Source of the DNA: JBGAQP01 sp044220635
Lineage (GTDB): Bacteria > Pseudomonadota > Gammaproteobacteria > Burkholderiales > Usitatibacteraceae
NCBI GenBank assembly: GCA_044220635.1
Contig: JBGAQP010000022.1
Coordinates: 1 to 64,000 of the forward strand
Length of the DNA stretch: 64,000 bases
Direction: 5' to 3'
Below the pieces are notes generated by a model. That model had not been told where the DNA came from, made no database searches, and saw nothing but the letters and a program-made list of their open reading frames with translations. This document shows, one piece after another, positions 46,801-56,100 of this stretch. How positions within the stretch are numbered: the first letter of the stretch is position 1; the number at the start of each line of letters is the position of its first letter. The translations under genes were made by a program, and so were the position numbers.

Positions 46801-47737
46801 AGGCCGTGCGGTCGAACTTCTTGCGGCAGCGGGGCGTGGCGGGCGTGCCCGAATTGCCCGTGACCACCGCGGTGTTGGTGGCATCCGCCGCGGACTTGCA
46901 CCAGCGCAGGGGGGCGGCGATCGCGAAGGAGGCCGGCGCGGAGCCGTCGGCGTTGGCGAGCGCGCAGGTCGTGAGGTTCACGTCGCTGCAATACTCGTGC
47001 GCCGTGATGTTGTAGTAGTGCGGGTTCGAGTTGGAGATCTCGATGCGGTTACGGTAGGTCGTGTTCGGCAGGCCGCCGTTCTGGGTGGCGTTGGATTTCC
47101 AGTAGAGGAAGTAGTCGGGCTGCGCCGCGAGGAAGGGCCCGATGTTGTGCTTGCCGTTGTAGCGGCACTTGGTCGGGTCGGTGCGGTCGGTCGCGCTCGG
47201 GCTCGAGGTGTTGCAGTAGATCGCCTCGCGGAAGCCCGTCGTGAGGTCGTCCACGGTCCCCGCGTCGAGGAAGGCGTCGCGCCGCGCCGCGGTGGCGGGG
47301 TTCGTCGCGAAGATCGGCGTGCCTGTGGAATCCACCGCCGGCGAGTAGGTGATGTTCGGGTTGTACCAGATCTTGTTGAAGAGCGGCGCGTAGTACGGGG
47401 GCTCGCCGTAGGACGGCGAGCTGTTCGCGCACTGCCGGCCGGTCGAGCTGGTGCCGCCGGGGCCGCTGCACGAGGTCGAGCTGCAGGACTTGCAGTTGTA
47501 GTAGCTGTCCCCGCCGCTGGAGTTCAGGACGAAGTCGGGCATGTAGTTCCAGTTCATGCTTCCCGAGTCGTCCAGGACGAACATCAGGTTCGGGAGCACC
47601 GAGGTGGAGGGCGAGTTCGCGAGCGGCACGTCCGCGAGGTCCGCGACCTGGGCCCGGGCGGGCAGGGCGGCGAGAGTGCTCGCGATCCCGAGGGCCGCCA
47701 ACGCGAGGAACCGGCCGAACGAATGACGCGTGTTCAT
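43811..47737 (-). CDS. pilY1: PilY1-type pilus tip adhesin
   Basis: Large surface protein at the type IV pilus tip, involved in adhesion, mechanosensing and pilus extension. ATG at 47737 gives 1308 residues with a signal peptide (1-29). Near residue 50 a von Willebrand A-like domain starts with the MIDAS motif DDSGS (56-60), and a Cys-rich insertion follows (YYNCKSCSSTSC to GRQC). The C-terminal half is a beta-propeller with PQQ-like repeats (VLYIAANDGMLHALNGDTG, FYALDVTDPSTPKVLWEV, YLYVLDAQTGAILD), typical of PilY1. It lies after five minor pilin genes, the standard context. Confidence 0.94.
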   Translation of the reverse strand: MNTRHSFGRFLALAALGIASTLAALPARAQVADLADVPLANSPSTSVLPNLMFVLDDSGSMNWNYMPDFVLNSSGGDSYYNCKSCSSTSCSGPGGTSSTGRQCANSSPSYGEPPYYAPLFNKIWYNPNITYSPAVDSTGTPIFATNPATAARRDAFLDAGTVDDLTTGFREAIYCNTSSPSATDRTDPTKCRYNGKHNIGPFLAAQPDYFLYWKSNATQNGGLPNTTYRNRIEISNSNPHYYNITAHEYCSDVNLTTCALANADGSAPASFAIAAPLRWCKSAADATNTAVVTGNSGTPATPRCRKKFDRTAYPYPRYGRFKRVDITPAVASYPKSAASARTDCAAAASCTYDEEVQNFANWWSYYSKRMMLMKTAAGRAFLSIDDRYRIGFITINPNSPVTNDKFLGVGAFDTTQRVDFYDKLYIQDTNGSTPLRQALSRVGRYYGGINGGINAGMNPDPLQYSCQANYALLTTDGYWNSSSGVNLGGGGIGNQDNTNSGYTTRAAGAFDGNLTGASDTLADVAAYYYKTDLRTAGVLAPNNVPTSASDTAAHQHMVVFSLGLGLEGFMDYRSDYDTATSGDFYKIKNSDTGCSWATGTCNWPVPSQNMPSTLDDLWHAAVNSRGAYFSASDPNSLALGLQSALAKLQVQTAAAAASATSSPNITETDNYIYSSTFRTGNWDGEVVAQRIDVTTGNVLPAIAWSAQGLLDARTSANSDSRLIFTIDDAGANKRKNFSFVTLSSTPSGSIDAEQSYFANKCGNFSQCTLLTVAQQAVANNGDNLVNYLRGQRQHETFAPPESIPPFRAREHVLGDPVNATPAFVRNPVFSFADAVTPTYADYKAAQAGRQSVLYIAANDGMLHALNGDTGQEMWAYVPRIVMPNMHKIATANWGATHRFSVDGSPQVMDVFLGGSWKTILVAGLNSGGRGFYALDVTDPSTPKVLWEVCSDNSLCLINDNDIGYSYGNPVIAKRASDGKWVVFITSGINNVSPGNGKGYLYVLDAQTGAILDKVNTNFGNAAAPSGLNDISGYADNFAVNNTAKFIYGGDLWGNVWKFDTQTSPPTVSKLAELKDSGGKPQSITTRPELALIEAPPNSGTKYPVVYVGTGRYIGEDDLGDPAAVLPANGGPLPFAYQQSLYAIKDKGVTYGNFRAGNVVENTIIDGGTTRTTSNNTVDWSLQDGWFVDFNPGDTSPGERVNLDPQLIQGTLLVVTNVPNNSACSVGGDSWIYQFDYKSGTNVASSAGGIAGQKFTGQITVGVVVVRLPSGVFKGIATGATGSKTPFAVNIGGAGGSARRISWRELIQR

Positions 47738-47768
47738 GTGGATTGCTCCTTGGGGGGCGCGGGCGGGA

Positions 47769-48389
47769 TCAGATCCCGACCAGCACGCTCGACTGAATGA
47801 TGCTGACGGTGTTGCGCGGACCATCGACCCGCGTGGTCACGCGGTAATAGAGCTGGGGAGTGCCCGTGAACTGGGGAGCGCCCACGGCCATGCTCCCGCC
47901 GCTCGCGGCCGAGGTGAGCGGGAAGTACAGGCCGCATTCGTTCCCGGCGCCGTTGTAGGCGACGTTCGCCTGGGTGCACATCCGGTGGATCATGAAGCGC
48001 ACGACGTTTCCGGCCGCGTCCGGGGCGCCGCCGTTGAGCACCACCGACTGGTCCCAGTTGGTGATGTCGAAGTAGTCGGGTTCGGGAAGCGACGGTCGCG
48101 AGGAGAAATACCCCGCGCCCTCGTTCGTCGCCTGCAGGGTCGCGCCCGCGGAGTTGACGTTCAGCCAGCGCACGGCTTCCTGCGTTCCGAGGTCGGCGAC
48201 CTGGATGGCGGATTCCTTGAAGGCGAGGTTGCCCGCCACCTGCACCGAGGTGTCCACGGAGCGGATCAGGGCCACGCCCGCGAGGGTCATCGCCACCAGG
48301 ACGATGAGCGAGATCAGGAGGACGACGCCGCTCTGGCGGCGGGGAAGTCGACGGCGCATGCTGGGATTCCTCATGGTCGTTCGCGGCAT
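47769..48389 (-). CDS. pilX: Minor pilin PilX
   Basis: 206 residues from the ATG at 48389, which overlaps the pilW stop (ATGA); a second ATG at 48374 is possible. Prepilin-like RRQSG/VVLLISLIVLVAMTLAGVAL with no Glu5, as in PilX proteins, then QVAGNLAFKESAIQVADLGTQ, the PilX family block. Part of the tip complex with PilV, PilW and PilY1. Confidence 0.9.
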   Translation of the reverse strand: MPRTTMRNPSMRRRLPRRQSGVVLLISLIVLVAMTLAGVALIRSVDTSVQVAGNLAFKESAIQVADLGTQEAVRWLNVNSAGATLQATNEGAGYFSSRPSLPEPDYFDITNWDQSVVLNGGAPDAAGNVVRFMIHRMCTQANVAYNGAGNECGLYFPLTSAASGGSMAVGAPQFTGTPQLYYRVTTRVDGPRNTVSIIQSSVLVGI

Positions 48390-49579
48390 CAGGCGGGGGT
48401 CGCGAACCACAGGACGTTTCGCAGCGGAACCGTCACCTCGAAGAGCCGGTAGCGGTAGCACTGCCAGTTCGGGTCCGCGGTGACGTCGATGGGCGTGCCG
48501 CCCAGCCCCGGGTTCTTCGCGAGCCAGACCGGATTCGCCGTCGTCGCCTCGCACACGCCGGTGGCGGGGTTCACCCGCTCGGGCGTGATGCTGCGGGCCA
48601 CCACGGCGATGCGCACCACCATCACCTTGGCCCAGTCCGCCGCGGCCGCGGCCGCGGGCATCGCATCGCCCCACTGGTCGCTCGCGACGGCGGTGTTGAT
48701 GACCGGGACGCTCGCGGCCGCGGCCGGCGGGTTGAACTGCCCGTTGCCGTCGCCGTCGAAACCGTATTGCGCCTGCATCTGGACGATGCCGTCGGAGAGC
48801 ACGACCTGCGCGCCCGGCACCATGCCGTCGACCGCCACCAGCTGGTTGCCCTGGATCGAGTAGCTCACGACGGTCGGCGTCCGGCCGAGGTTGAAGACCC
48901 GCCCGCCGGTCATCGCCGCGTCGTCCCAGGTCGAGTACACGACGTTGTTCGGCGCGGGAAGGCCGCCCGCGCGGTTGTAGTCGAGCTGCTGCGCGTTGCC
49001 ATTCTCGTCGACGTAGGTGCCGACGTCGAGCTTGATGTCGGCGGCATCGGCGACCGGCGTGGTGGGCACCGCGCTCACCTGCGCCATCGTGCAGTTCTGC
49101 CCCACCTGGCCGACCACGACGATGTCGCCGGGGTTGAAGCCGAAGCGGCCCTTGAGCGTGTAGGCGGCGGTCTTCACCGTGCGGATCTTCTCGGGCACCA
49201 CGAACTGGTTCGAGTTTCCGTAGATGAAGGTGATCGAGTCGGGCGTGCCGCCCGCCCCGTCGACGATGGTCGCGGGCGCCAGCGCGAAGCTGATGAGCGA
49301 GTTGCTCGGGTTGTGCCAGCCGAAGGTCCGGCAGCCGAGCAGCGGCGTGTAGTTGAGGCCGAATCCCGCCATGCGCGCGTCGCGCTCGAGCTGGAAGAGG
49401 GTGGCCACGCCGTTTTGCTGCGCGTCGCCCGCGCCGGTGGTGGTGCGCTTCTGGCTCTCGGAGACGGCGAACACCTGGAACATCACGATCGTGGCGATCA
49501 GGCCGACGAGCACGCCGACCATCAGTTCGACGAGCGTGAAGCCGGATTGGCGGCGGGAGGCGGACGGGTTGCGGTTCAC
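48389..49579 (-). CDS. pilW: Minor pilin PilW
   Basis: 396 residues from a GTG at 49579. Class III prepilin site RRQSG/FTLVELMVGVLVGLIATIV with Glu5, followed by QLERDARMAGFG, typical of PilW (RxAGFG). A large exported domain with several Cys follows. Between pilV and pilX on the same strand. Confidence 0.92.
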   Translation of the reverse strand: MNRNPSASRRQSGFTLVELMVGVLVGLIATIVMFQVFAVSESQKRTTTGAGDAQQNGVATLFQLERDARMAGFGLNYTPLLGCRTFGWHNPSNSLISFALAPATIVDGAGGTPDSITFIYGNSNQFVVPEKIRTVKTAAYTLKGRFGFNPGDIVVVGQVGQNCTMAQVSAVPTTPVADAADIKLDVGTYVDENGNAQQLDYNRAGGLPAPNNVVYSTWDDAAMTGGRVFNLGRTPTVVSYSIQGNQLVAVDGMVPGAQVVLSDGIVQMQAQYGFDGDGNGQFNPPAAAASVPVINTAVASDQWGDAMPAAAAAADWAKVMVVRIAVVARSITPERVNPATGVCEATTANPVWLAKNPGLGGTPIDVTADPNWQCYRYRLFEVTVPLRNVLWFATPA

Positions 49580-49599
49580 GGCGGCTGTCCTGGGAAGTC

Positions 49600-50040
49600 T
49601 CACGGGTCGGCGATGTAGCCGATGGCGACGTGGTTGCTGGTGCTGATCGCGTCCGGGGCGCGCCAGCGCACCGTCACGACGACCTGGCGGCCGTTGGCGA
49701 GGCCGGCAACCGGGTTCACCTGCACGGTCGGGGGATAGAGGTTCGCCTGGGGCATCAGCGTATTGACTTTGTTCACCCAGTTGGCGACCGCCGGGGCGGC
49801 GCCGCCGGGGTAGGCGTACTGGGCGACGTTCGCCGCGTTCACGCCGCGGTCGATCCACGCCGCGCTGATGATCTCGTTGGCGAGGAAGGCGGCCTCGGTG
49901 CGGTAGCGGGCGTTGGAGACGTTGCTCACCGAAACCGCCTGCATGGCGATGAGCGCCAGCACCCCCAGGGAGAAGATCAGGATGCCGATGAGGGCCTCGA
50001 GGAGCATCACGCCCTCCTGACCGGAACGCATCGTGCGCAT
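49600..50040 (-). CDS. pilV: Minor pilin PilV
   Basis: 146 residues from the ATG at 50040. Prepilin site QEG/VMLLEALIGILIFSLGVLAL with Glu5, the common PilV signature (E-A-L-I-A-x-L-I-F-S-x-G). A short exported domain follows. The longer frame to 50100 adds an Arg-rich leader inside fimT and is not used. Confidence 0.92.
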   Translation of the reverse strand: MRTMRSGQEGVMLLEALIGILIFSLGVLALIAMQAVSVSNVSNARYRTEAAFLANEIISAAWIDRGVNAANVAQYAYPGGAAPAVANWVNKVNTLMPQANLYPPTVQVNPVAGLANGRQVVVTVRWRAPDAISTSNHVAIGYIADP

Positions 50041-50054
50041 GGCCGTCCCTTTCC

Positions 50055-50582
50055 TCAGCAGGCCCGCGGGTCGCCGGCGGTGGCGACGTTGGGATCGCAC
50101 AGGCGGATGGCGCCGCCCGGCGGGATCACGATCCGCATGTCGCGGCTTTCGGCCGGGTCCAGCGTCGTGTTGTCGATGTCGATCTGCGTCATCGTGAGGC
50201 TGCCGTCCGAGTTGGCCACCACGCGCCCCAGGCCGCTGAAGGTCACCGTGTCCGCGCCGCCGGGAAGGGCGACCACCACGGCGTTCTGGGAGCCCTCGTC
50301 GTGGGAGCGAGACTGCAGGGGCTGCCCGTCGGGGTCCGCGCCCAGGTTCACGCGCCAGCCCGAGCCGCCCTCGATCTTCATCTGCACGTTGGCGTTGCGC
50401 CGGATCGCCTCGGTCTTGGCGACCTGGAGGCCGTTGAGCAGCGCCTCGGTCGCGGTGCGGATCTGCACGTTCTGGATCCAGGTCTTGAAGCTCGGCACGC
50501 CCACGGCCATCAACAGGCCCAGGACCACGATGGCCACCAGGACCTCGATGAGCGTGATGCCCGATTGGCGCCCGCGCCGCAT
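50055..50582 (-). CDS. fimT: FimT/FimU-like minor pseudopilin (GspH family)
   Basis: 175 residues. Prepilin site RRGRQSG/ITLIEVLVAIVVLGLLMAVG, then VPSFKTWIQNVQIRTATEALLNGLQVAKTEAIRR, the GspH/FimT family pattern. C-terminal Cys pair (RLCDP and RAC). Some FimT/FimU-like pilins bind DNA in natural transformation. ATG at 50582, two bases before the pilE-like stop. Confidence 0.9.
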   Translation of the reverse strand: MRRGRQSGITLIEVLVAIVVLGLLMAVGVPSFKTWIQNVQIRTATEALLNGLQVAKTEAIRRNANVQMKIEGGSGWRVNLGADPDGQPLQSRSHDEGSQNAVVVALPGGADTVTFSGLGRVVANSDGSLTMTQIDIDNTTLDPAESRDMRIVIPPGGAIRLCDPNVATAGDPRAC

Positions 50583-50583
50583 G

Positions 50584-51021
50584 TCAGCACGACCCCTTGC
50601 GGATCACGAAGCACGGCGAAGGCATCACCGCCGGCGCCCAGCCCGCGGGCGTGCCCGTGGTCTGGCGCTGGTTCTGCTCGTTGATGGTGAAGATGAACCC
50701 GGTCACGCGCCCGGCATTGCCGGTGGCCGTGGCGAGGTAGCCCTGGCCGCCGTTGGTGATCTGGCAGGTGTGGCCGAAATGCTGGTAGGTCGGGCCGGGG
50801 GGCAGGCCGCACCCGCCGGGGCCGGCGCCGTTGTAGGTCCGGTTGTCCTGGTAGTACTGCTCCATCTGCACCCGGAACCCGGCGAGCCCCGCGTGCGCCT
50901 CGACGAGCTGGCCGCGCGTGACGTAGTCCGTGTACATGGGCACGGCGATCGCGGCCAGGATGCCGACGATGGCCACGACGATGAGCAGTTCGACGAGCGT
51001 GAATCCCTTGGACTTGTGCAT
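50584..51021 (-). CDS. pilE: Type IV pilin, PilE-like
   Basis: 145 residues, first gene of the minor pilin operon. Short leader MHKSKG, then FTLVELLIVVAIVGILAAIAVPMYTDYV, a standard type IVa pilin helix with Glu5. Two Cys pairs: GGCGLPP with HTC, and the C-terminal loop CFVIRKGSC. A strong ribosome site (GGAGG at 51031-51027 on the minus strand) precedes the ATG at 51021. It looks like the minor pilin PilE, though a major role cannot be excluded. Confidence 0.9.
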   Translation of the reverse strand: MHKSKGFTLVELLIVVAIVGILAAIAVPMYTDYVTRGQLVEAHAGLAGFRVQMEQYYQDNRTYNGAGPGGCGLPPGPTYQHFGHTCQITNGGQGYLATATGNAGRVTGFIFTINEQNQRQTTGTPAGWAPAVMPSPCFVIRKGSC

Positions 51022-51066
51022 GCCAACCTCCGTTGATCGAATAGTAGGAGCCCGGGACGCAAGACC

Positions 51067-51086
51067 CCAATCGGCCCGATGATTGG
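51067..51086. promoter_or_regulatory. Nested dyad upstream of the pilE-like operon
   Basis: CCAATC (51067-51072) pairs with GATTGG (51081-51086). A second perfect dyad, ATCGG-C-CCGAT (51070-51080), overlaps the left arm. It lies about 46-65 bases before the pilE-like ATG (minus strand), where an operator or activator site could be. The -10/-35 here are weak (TTGGGG, 18 bases, TACTAT). Confidence 0.3.
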
Positions 51087-51191
51087 CTGGGGGGGACCGA
51101 TGGACGGCGGCAAACGCCCCGGAAGGGCCTGAAAAGGCACCGGAAACGGCCCCGGCGGGGCCCGCCCGGGGCCCTCGGCGCCGCATTTCTA

Positions 51192-51197
51192 TATAAT
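51192..51197 (+). promoter_or_regulatory. -10 element of the tRNA-Thr gene
   Basis: Perfect TATAAT 14 bases before the mature tRNA 5' end, inside a short AT-rich patch of an otherwise very GC-rich gap. No convincing -35 hexamer is seen 16-18 bases upstream. Confidence 0.5.
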
Positions 51198-51211
51198 AGT
51201 CAGTCCCGCGT

Positions 51212-51287
<76 letters not shown>

Positions 51288-51348
51288 CTTTTCCCTTCCC
51301 GCGGCCCCGTGCGCCGCAACTGCCGCGGGCGCCCGTCGCGAAGCCCCC

Positions 51349-52860
<1,512 letters not shown>

Positions 52861-52928
52861 CTTCTCTCCCCAGCGCCCAAGCATAGCAGGAGGCCCGGGG
52901 GGTCCGCCCCTTGAGGTATGCTTTCCCC
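52861..52928. promoter_or_regulatory. Divergent ilvA / rpiA promoter region
   Basis: 68 bases. A TATGCT hexamer occurs on each strand: 52885-52880 (minus, toward ilvA, about 20 bases before its ATG) and 52917-52922 (plus, toward rpiA). The plus-strand hexamer would start RNA at about 52929, the rpiA ATG itself. No clear -35 for either. Confidence 0.4.
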
Positions 52929-53594
52929 ATGGACCAGGACGCCCTCAAGAAATCGGCGGCGCAAGCCGCGATGAAGTACGTGCGCGACGACGACATCGTC
53001 GGCGTCGGCACCGGGTCCACGGTGAACTTCTTCATCGCGGCGCTCGCGGCCATGCGCTCGCGAATCAAGGCGGCGGTGGCGAGCTCGGAGGCGAGCGCGC
53101 GCCGGCTCCGCGAGGCGGGGATCCCCGTCGAGGAGCTCAACGACACGGGCGGCTGCGCGGTCTACGTCGACGGCGCCGACGAGGTCACCGAGCACCTGGC
53201 GATGATCAAGGGCGGGGGCGGCGCGCTCACCCGCGAGAAGATCGTCGCCCAGGCGAGCCGCCGGTTCGTCTGCATCGCCGACGCCTCGAAGCTGGTCGGG
53301 GTGCTGGGCAAGTACCCCCTGCCCGTCGAGGTGATCCCGATGGCGCGTTCCTTCGTGGGCCGCGAGATCGTCAAGCTCGGGGGGCAGCCGGCCCTGCGCG
53401 CGGGGTTCACGACCGACAACGGCAACCTGATCCTCGATGTCCACGGGCTCGCGATCACCGACCCCCCGGCGCTCGAGTCCACCCTCAACCAGATCCCCGG
53501 CGTGGTCACCAACGGGATCTTCGCCCGCCGCGGCGCCGACGTGCTGCTGCTCGCCTCGCCTTCGGGCGTGCGCACGATCGAGCGCGCCGCCTGA
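52929..53594 (+). CDS. rpiA: Ribose-5-phosphate isomerase A
   Basis: Interconverts ribose 5-phosphate and ribulose 5-phosphate (pentose phosphate and Calvin cycle). 221 residues from the ATG at 52929; GTGSTVNFF, DGADEV with catalytic Asp, and KGGGGALTREK are the active-site loops. No ribosome site precedes the ATG, and a TTG at 52911 is an alternative start. Confidence 0.95.
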   Translation: MDQDALKKSAAQAAMKYVRDDDIVGVGTGSTVNFFIAALAAMRSRIKAAVASSEASARRLREAGIPVEELNDTGGCAVYVDGADEVTEHLAMIKGGGGALTREKIVAQASRRFVCIADASKLVGVLGKYPLPVEVIPMARSFVGREIVKLGGQPALRAGFTTDNGNLILDVHGLAITDPPALESTLNQIPGVVTNGIFARRGADVLLLASPSGVRTIERAA

Positions 53595-53680
53595 GGCCGT
53601 CACGCCGCTGCAACAATGACCCGTTAGCCTGCGAGATGCCCGGGCCCGCGCCCGGGGGCCGCGAAGCGAAGGAAGCCGCC

Positions 53681-54397
53681 ATGCCCGTGAACACCCAGGA
53701 ACACACCTCGAAGCGCTACGACGCGGAGCTCGAGACCGCGCGCTCGCGCGTGCTGCAGATGGGCGGGCTCGTCGAGGCGCAGATCGCCGCGGCCATCGAG
53801 GCGCTCACCACCGGCAACCTCGCCCTCGCCGAGCAGGTCGTGCGCGACGACCACCGCGTGAACGCCCTCGAGGTGCAGATCGACGAGGACTGCGCGCACA
53901 TCATCGCGCGGCGCCAACCCGCGGCCCAGGACCTGCGCATGATCATGACCATCGTCAAGATGATCACCGACCTCGAGCGGATCGGCGACGAGGCCGAGAA
54001 GATCGGGCGCATGACCAAGCTCATCTACGCCTCCGAGCGCCTGATGCTGCCGCGCTTCACGGAAGTGAAGAACGCCGCCGCCTGCGCGATCGACATGCTC
54101 AAGAAGTCGCTCGACTCCTTCGCGCGCCTCGACCTCGCCAACGCCGCGGCCGTGGTCAAGCAGGACCGCGCGCTCGACGACCAGTTCCGGGGGATCCTGC
54201 GCCACCTCATCACCTTCATGATGGAGGACCCGCGCACGATCTCCACCTCGATCGAGATCCTGTTCGTCGCCAAGGCCCTCGAGCGCATCGGCGACCACGC
54301 GAAGAACATGTCCGAGTACGTGGTGTTCCTGGTGAAGGGCAAGGACGTGCGCCACGTCACGGTCGAGGAGTTCGAGCGGGAAACCGCCTCCGACTGA
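53681..54397 (+). CDS. phoU: Phosphate-transport regulator PhoU
   Basis: 238 residues from the ATG at 53681 (AAGGAAG upstream). Two three-helix PhoU repeats, each with the metal-binding ERIGD motif (LERIGDEAEKIGR and LERIGDHAKNMSEY). Negatively controls the PhoR/PhoB response with the Pst transporter; neither pst nor pho genes are in the window. A seven-base GC hairpin (53639-53656) lies in its upstream gap. Confidence 0.95.
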   Translation: MPVNTQEHTSKRYDAELETARSRVLQMGGLVEAQIAAAIEALTTGNLALAEQVVRDDHRVNALEVQIDEDCAHIIARRQPAAQDLRMIMTIVKMITDLERIGDEAEKIGRMTKLIYASERLMLPRFTEVKNAAACAIDMLKKSLDSFARLDLANAAAVVKQDRALDDQFRGILRHLITFMMEDPRTISTSIEILFVAKALERIGDHAKNMSEYVVFLVKGKDVRHVTVEEFERETASD

Positions 54398-54421
54398 CGC
54401 CTCGCCCGCCCCGGAAACGCA

Positions 54422-54445
54422 GACGGCCGCCCGCGGGCGGCCGTC
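54422..54445. terminator. Terminator between convergent phoU and yggX
   Basis: A perfect 24-base palindrome: GACGGCCGCCCG and its complement. The 11-12 base-pair stem is followed by CGCCTTTCC on the plus strand, a short T-run. It lies between the phoU stop (54397) and the yggX stop (54469) and could end transcription from both sides. Confidence 0.6.
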
Positions 54446-54468
54446 GCCTTTCCGGGCCCCCGCCGCGC

Positions 54469-54738
54469 TCAGGCCTTGGGCACGTAGCCCGTGGCGGCGT
54501 CGGCGCCCTCGCCGAAGAAGTGCCGCACCATCTGCTCCTCCAGGTACTTGCGCGCGCCCGGGTCGGCGAGGTTCAGCCGGTTCTCGTTCACGAGCATCTT
54601 CTGGTGCTCGAGCCAGGCCTTCCAGGCCTCCTTGGACACACCCGCCCACAGCCGCTTGCCGATCTCCCCCGGGTAGGGCGGGAAATCGAGCCCCTCGGCC
54701 TCGCGGCCGAGCTTGATGCAGTTCACCATGCGTGCCAT
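54469..54738 (-). CDS. yggX: Fe(2+)-trafficking protein YggX
   Basis: 89 residues starting MARMVNCIKLGREAEGLDF, with PPYPGEIGKRLW and EAWKAWLEHQKMLVNENRLNL, the full YggX signature. Protects iron-sulfur enzymes from oxidative damage. ATG at 54738, two bases after the argA stop. The open frame continues upstream inside argA and is not used. Confidence 0.95.
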   Translation of the reverse strand: MARMVNCIKLGREAEGLDFPPYPGEIGKRLWAGVSKEAWKAWLEHQKMLVNENRLNLADPGARKYLEEQMVRHFFGEGADAATGYVPKA

Positions 54739-54740
54739 CG

Positions 54741-56069
54741 CTACAGCTCCTTCGTGAAGATCTTCGAGCGCCGGTCGTAATTGTAGAGGGATTGCCTGCG
54801 CGCGGGCAGGCGCGCGAGGTCGGCCTCGACGAAGCCGCGCTCGATGAACCAGTGCGTGGTCCGCGTGGAGAGCACGAAGATCGAGGCGAGGCCGGCGGCG
54901 CGCGCCCGCGCCTCCGCGGACGCGAGCAGGCGCTCGCCGCGGCCGCCGTCGCGGTAGAAGGGGTTCACCGCGAGGCAGGCGAGCTCGGCCGTGTGCTCCT
55001 CGGGGAACGGGTAGAGCGCCGCGCAGCCGATGATGTTGCCGCCCTCCTCGAGCACGAAGAAGCGCCCGATCTCGCGCTCGAGCTGGCTGCGGTCGCGCCG
55101 CACCAGGACCCCCTGCTGCTCGAGGGGCTCGATGATCTGCACGATCCCGGGGATGTCCTCGGCCGTGGCCTCGCGCAGCTGCTCGGGCGACTCCGGGACC
55201 ACCATCGTGCCGATGCCGTGGTTGGTGAACAGCTCGATCAGCAAGGCGCCGTCCACGTGCCGGCTGATCAGGTGCGCGCGCTTGACGCCCCCGGAGCAGG
55301 CCTTCACCGCGCAGGGCAGGTAGATGCGGATGTCCTCGGCGAGCCGCCCGTCGGCCGCGGCGAACGCCCTCGCCTCCTCGACCGTGAGCTCGGAGACGAG
55401 GCGCCCCTTCGCGTCGACCGCGCCCATGGTCTCGGCGAGGAAGATCAGCTTGTCGGCCTTGAGCGCGACGGCGGTGGCGGTGGCCACGTCCTCGAGCGTG
55501 CAGTTGAACACGTCGCCCGTGGGCGAGAAGCCCATGGGCGAGATCAGCACCACCTCGTGGTCGTCGAGGCGCCGGCGGATGCCCTCGGCGTCGATCTTGC
55601 GGACCTCGCCCGTGTGCCGGAAGTCGACGCCCTCGACCACGCCCACGGGCTTGGCGGTGACGAAGTTGCCCGAGGACACGCGGATGTCGGCGCCCCACAT
55701 GGGGGAGTTGGCGAGCTCCATCGACAGGAGCGCCTCCATCTCCACGCGCACGATGCCGTTGGCCTCCTTCACGCAGGCAAGCGCCCGGTCGTCGGTCACC
55801 CGGCGGTTGCCCGCGTAGACGGGCTTCACGCCGTGCTGGCGCATCTGCTCCTCGATCTGGGGGCGGGCGCCGTGCACGAGCACGACGCGCACGTCGAGGC
55901 TCACGAGCACGTTGATGTCGTGCGTGAGCTGCTGGAACTCGCCGTCGGCGAGCACCTCGCCCCCGAAGGCGATCACGAAGGTCCCGCCGCCGAACTGGTG
56001 GATGTAGGGCGTGGCCGCCCGGAACCACTTCACGAAGGCTTCGGTCTTGGGTGCGGCGTTCTTCGGCAT
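54741..56069 (-). CDS. argA: N-acetylglutamate synthase
   Basis: First step of arginine biosynthesis. ATG at 56069 gives 442 residues, close to the classical ArgA length. N-terminal amino-acid-kinase domain (about 1-285: VIAFGGEVLADG, LVHGARPQIEEQM, AVKACSGGVKRAHLI) and a C-terminal GNAT acetyltransferase domain (about 295-442) with acetyl-CoA loop FYRDGGRGERLL. Far from argGFD. Arginine feedback inhibition is usual for this form. Confidence 0.95.
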   Translation of the reverse strand: MPKNAAPKTEAFVKWFRAATPYIHQFGGGTFVIAFGGEVLADGEFQQLTHDINVLVSLDVRVVLVHGARPQIEEQMRQHGVKPVYAGNRRVTDDRALACVKEANGIVRVEMEALLSMELANSPMWGADIRVSSGNFVTAKPVGVVEGVDFRHTGEVRKIDAEGIRRRLDDHEVVLISPMGFSPTGDVFNCTLEDVATATAVALKADKLIFLAETMGAVDAKGRLVSELTVEEARAFAAADGRLAEDIRIYLPCAVKACSGGVKRAHLISRHVDGALLIELFTNHGIGTMVVPESPEQLREATAEDIPGIVQIIEPLEQQGVLVRRDRSQLEREIGRFFVLEEGGNIIGCAALYPFPEEHTAELACLAVNPFYRDGGRGERLLASAEARARAAGLASIFVLSTRTTHWFIERGFVEADLARLPARRQSLYNYDRRSKIFTKEL

Positions 56070-56100
56070 GGCGGTCGGTCGCCCCGGCGCGGGCCCGGGG

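Noticed and set aside
43817..47800. A plus-strand open frame of 1327 codons opposite pilY1
   Set aside because: It is antisense to a protein with clear PilY1 motifs. Its translation is Arg/Val/Ala/His-rich without any family pattern, the usual high-GC shadow.
51298..51329. GC-rich hairpin CCCGCGGC/GCCGCGGG between tRNA-Thr and ilvA as a terminator
   Set aside because: The loop is 16 bases and neither side has a T-run after the stem; too weak to call.
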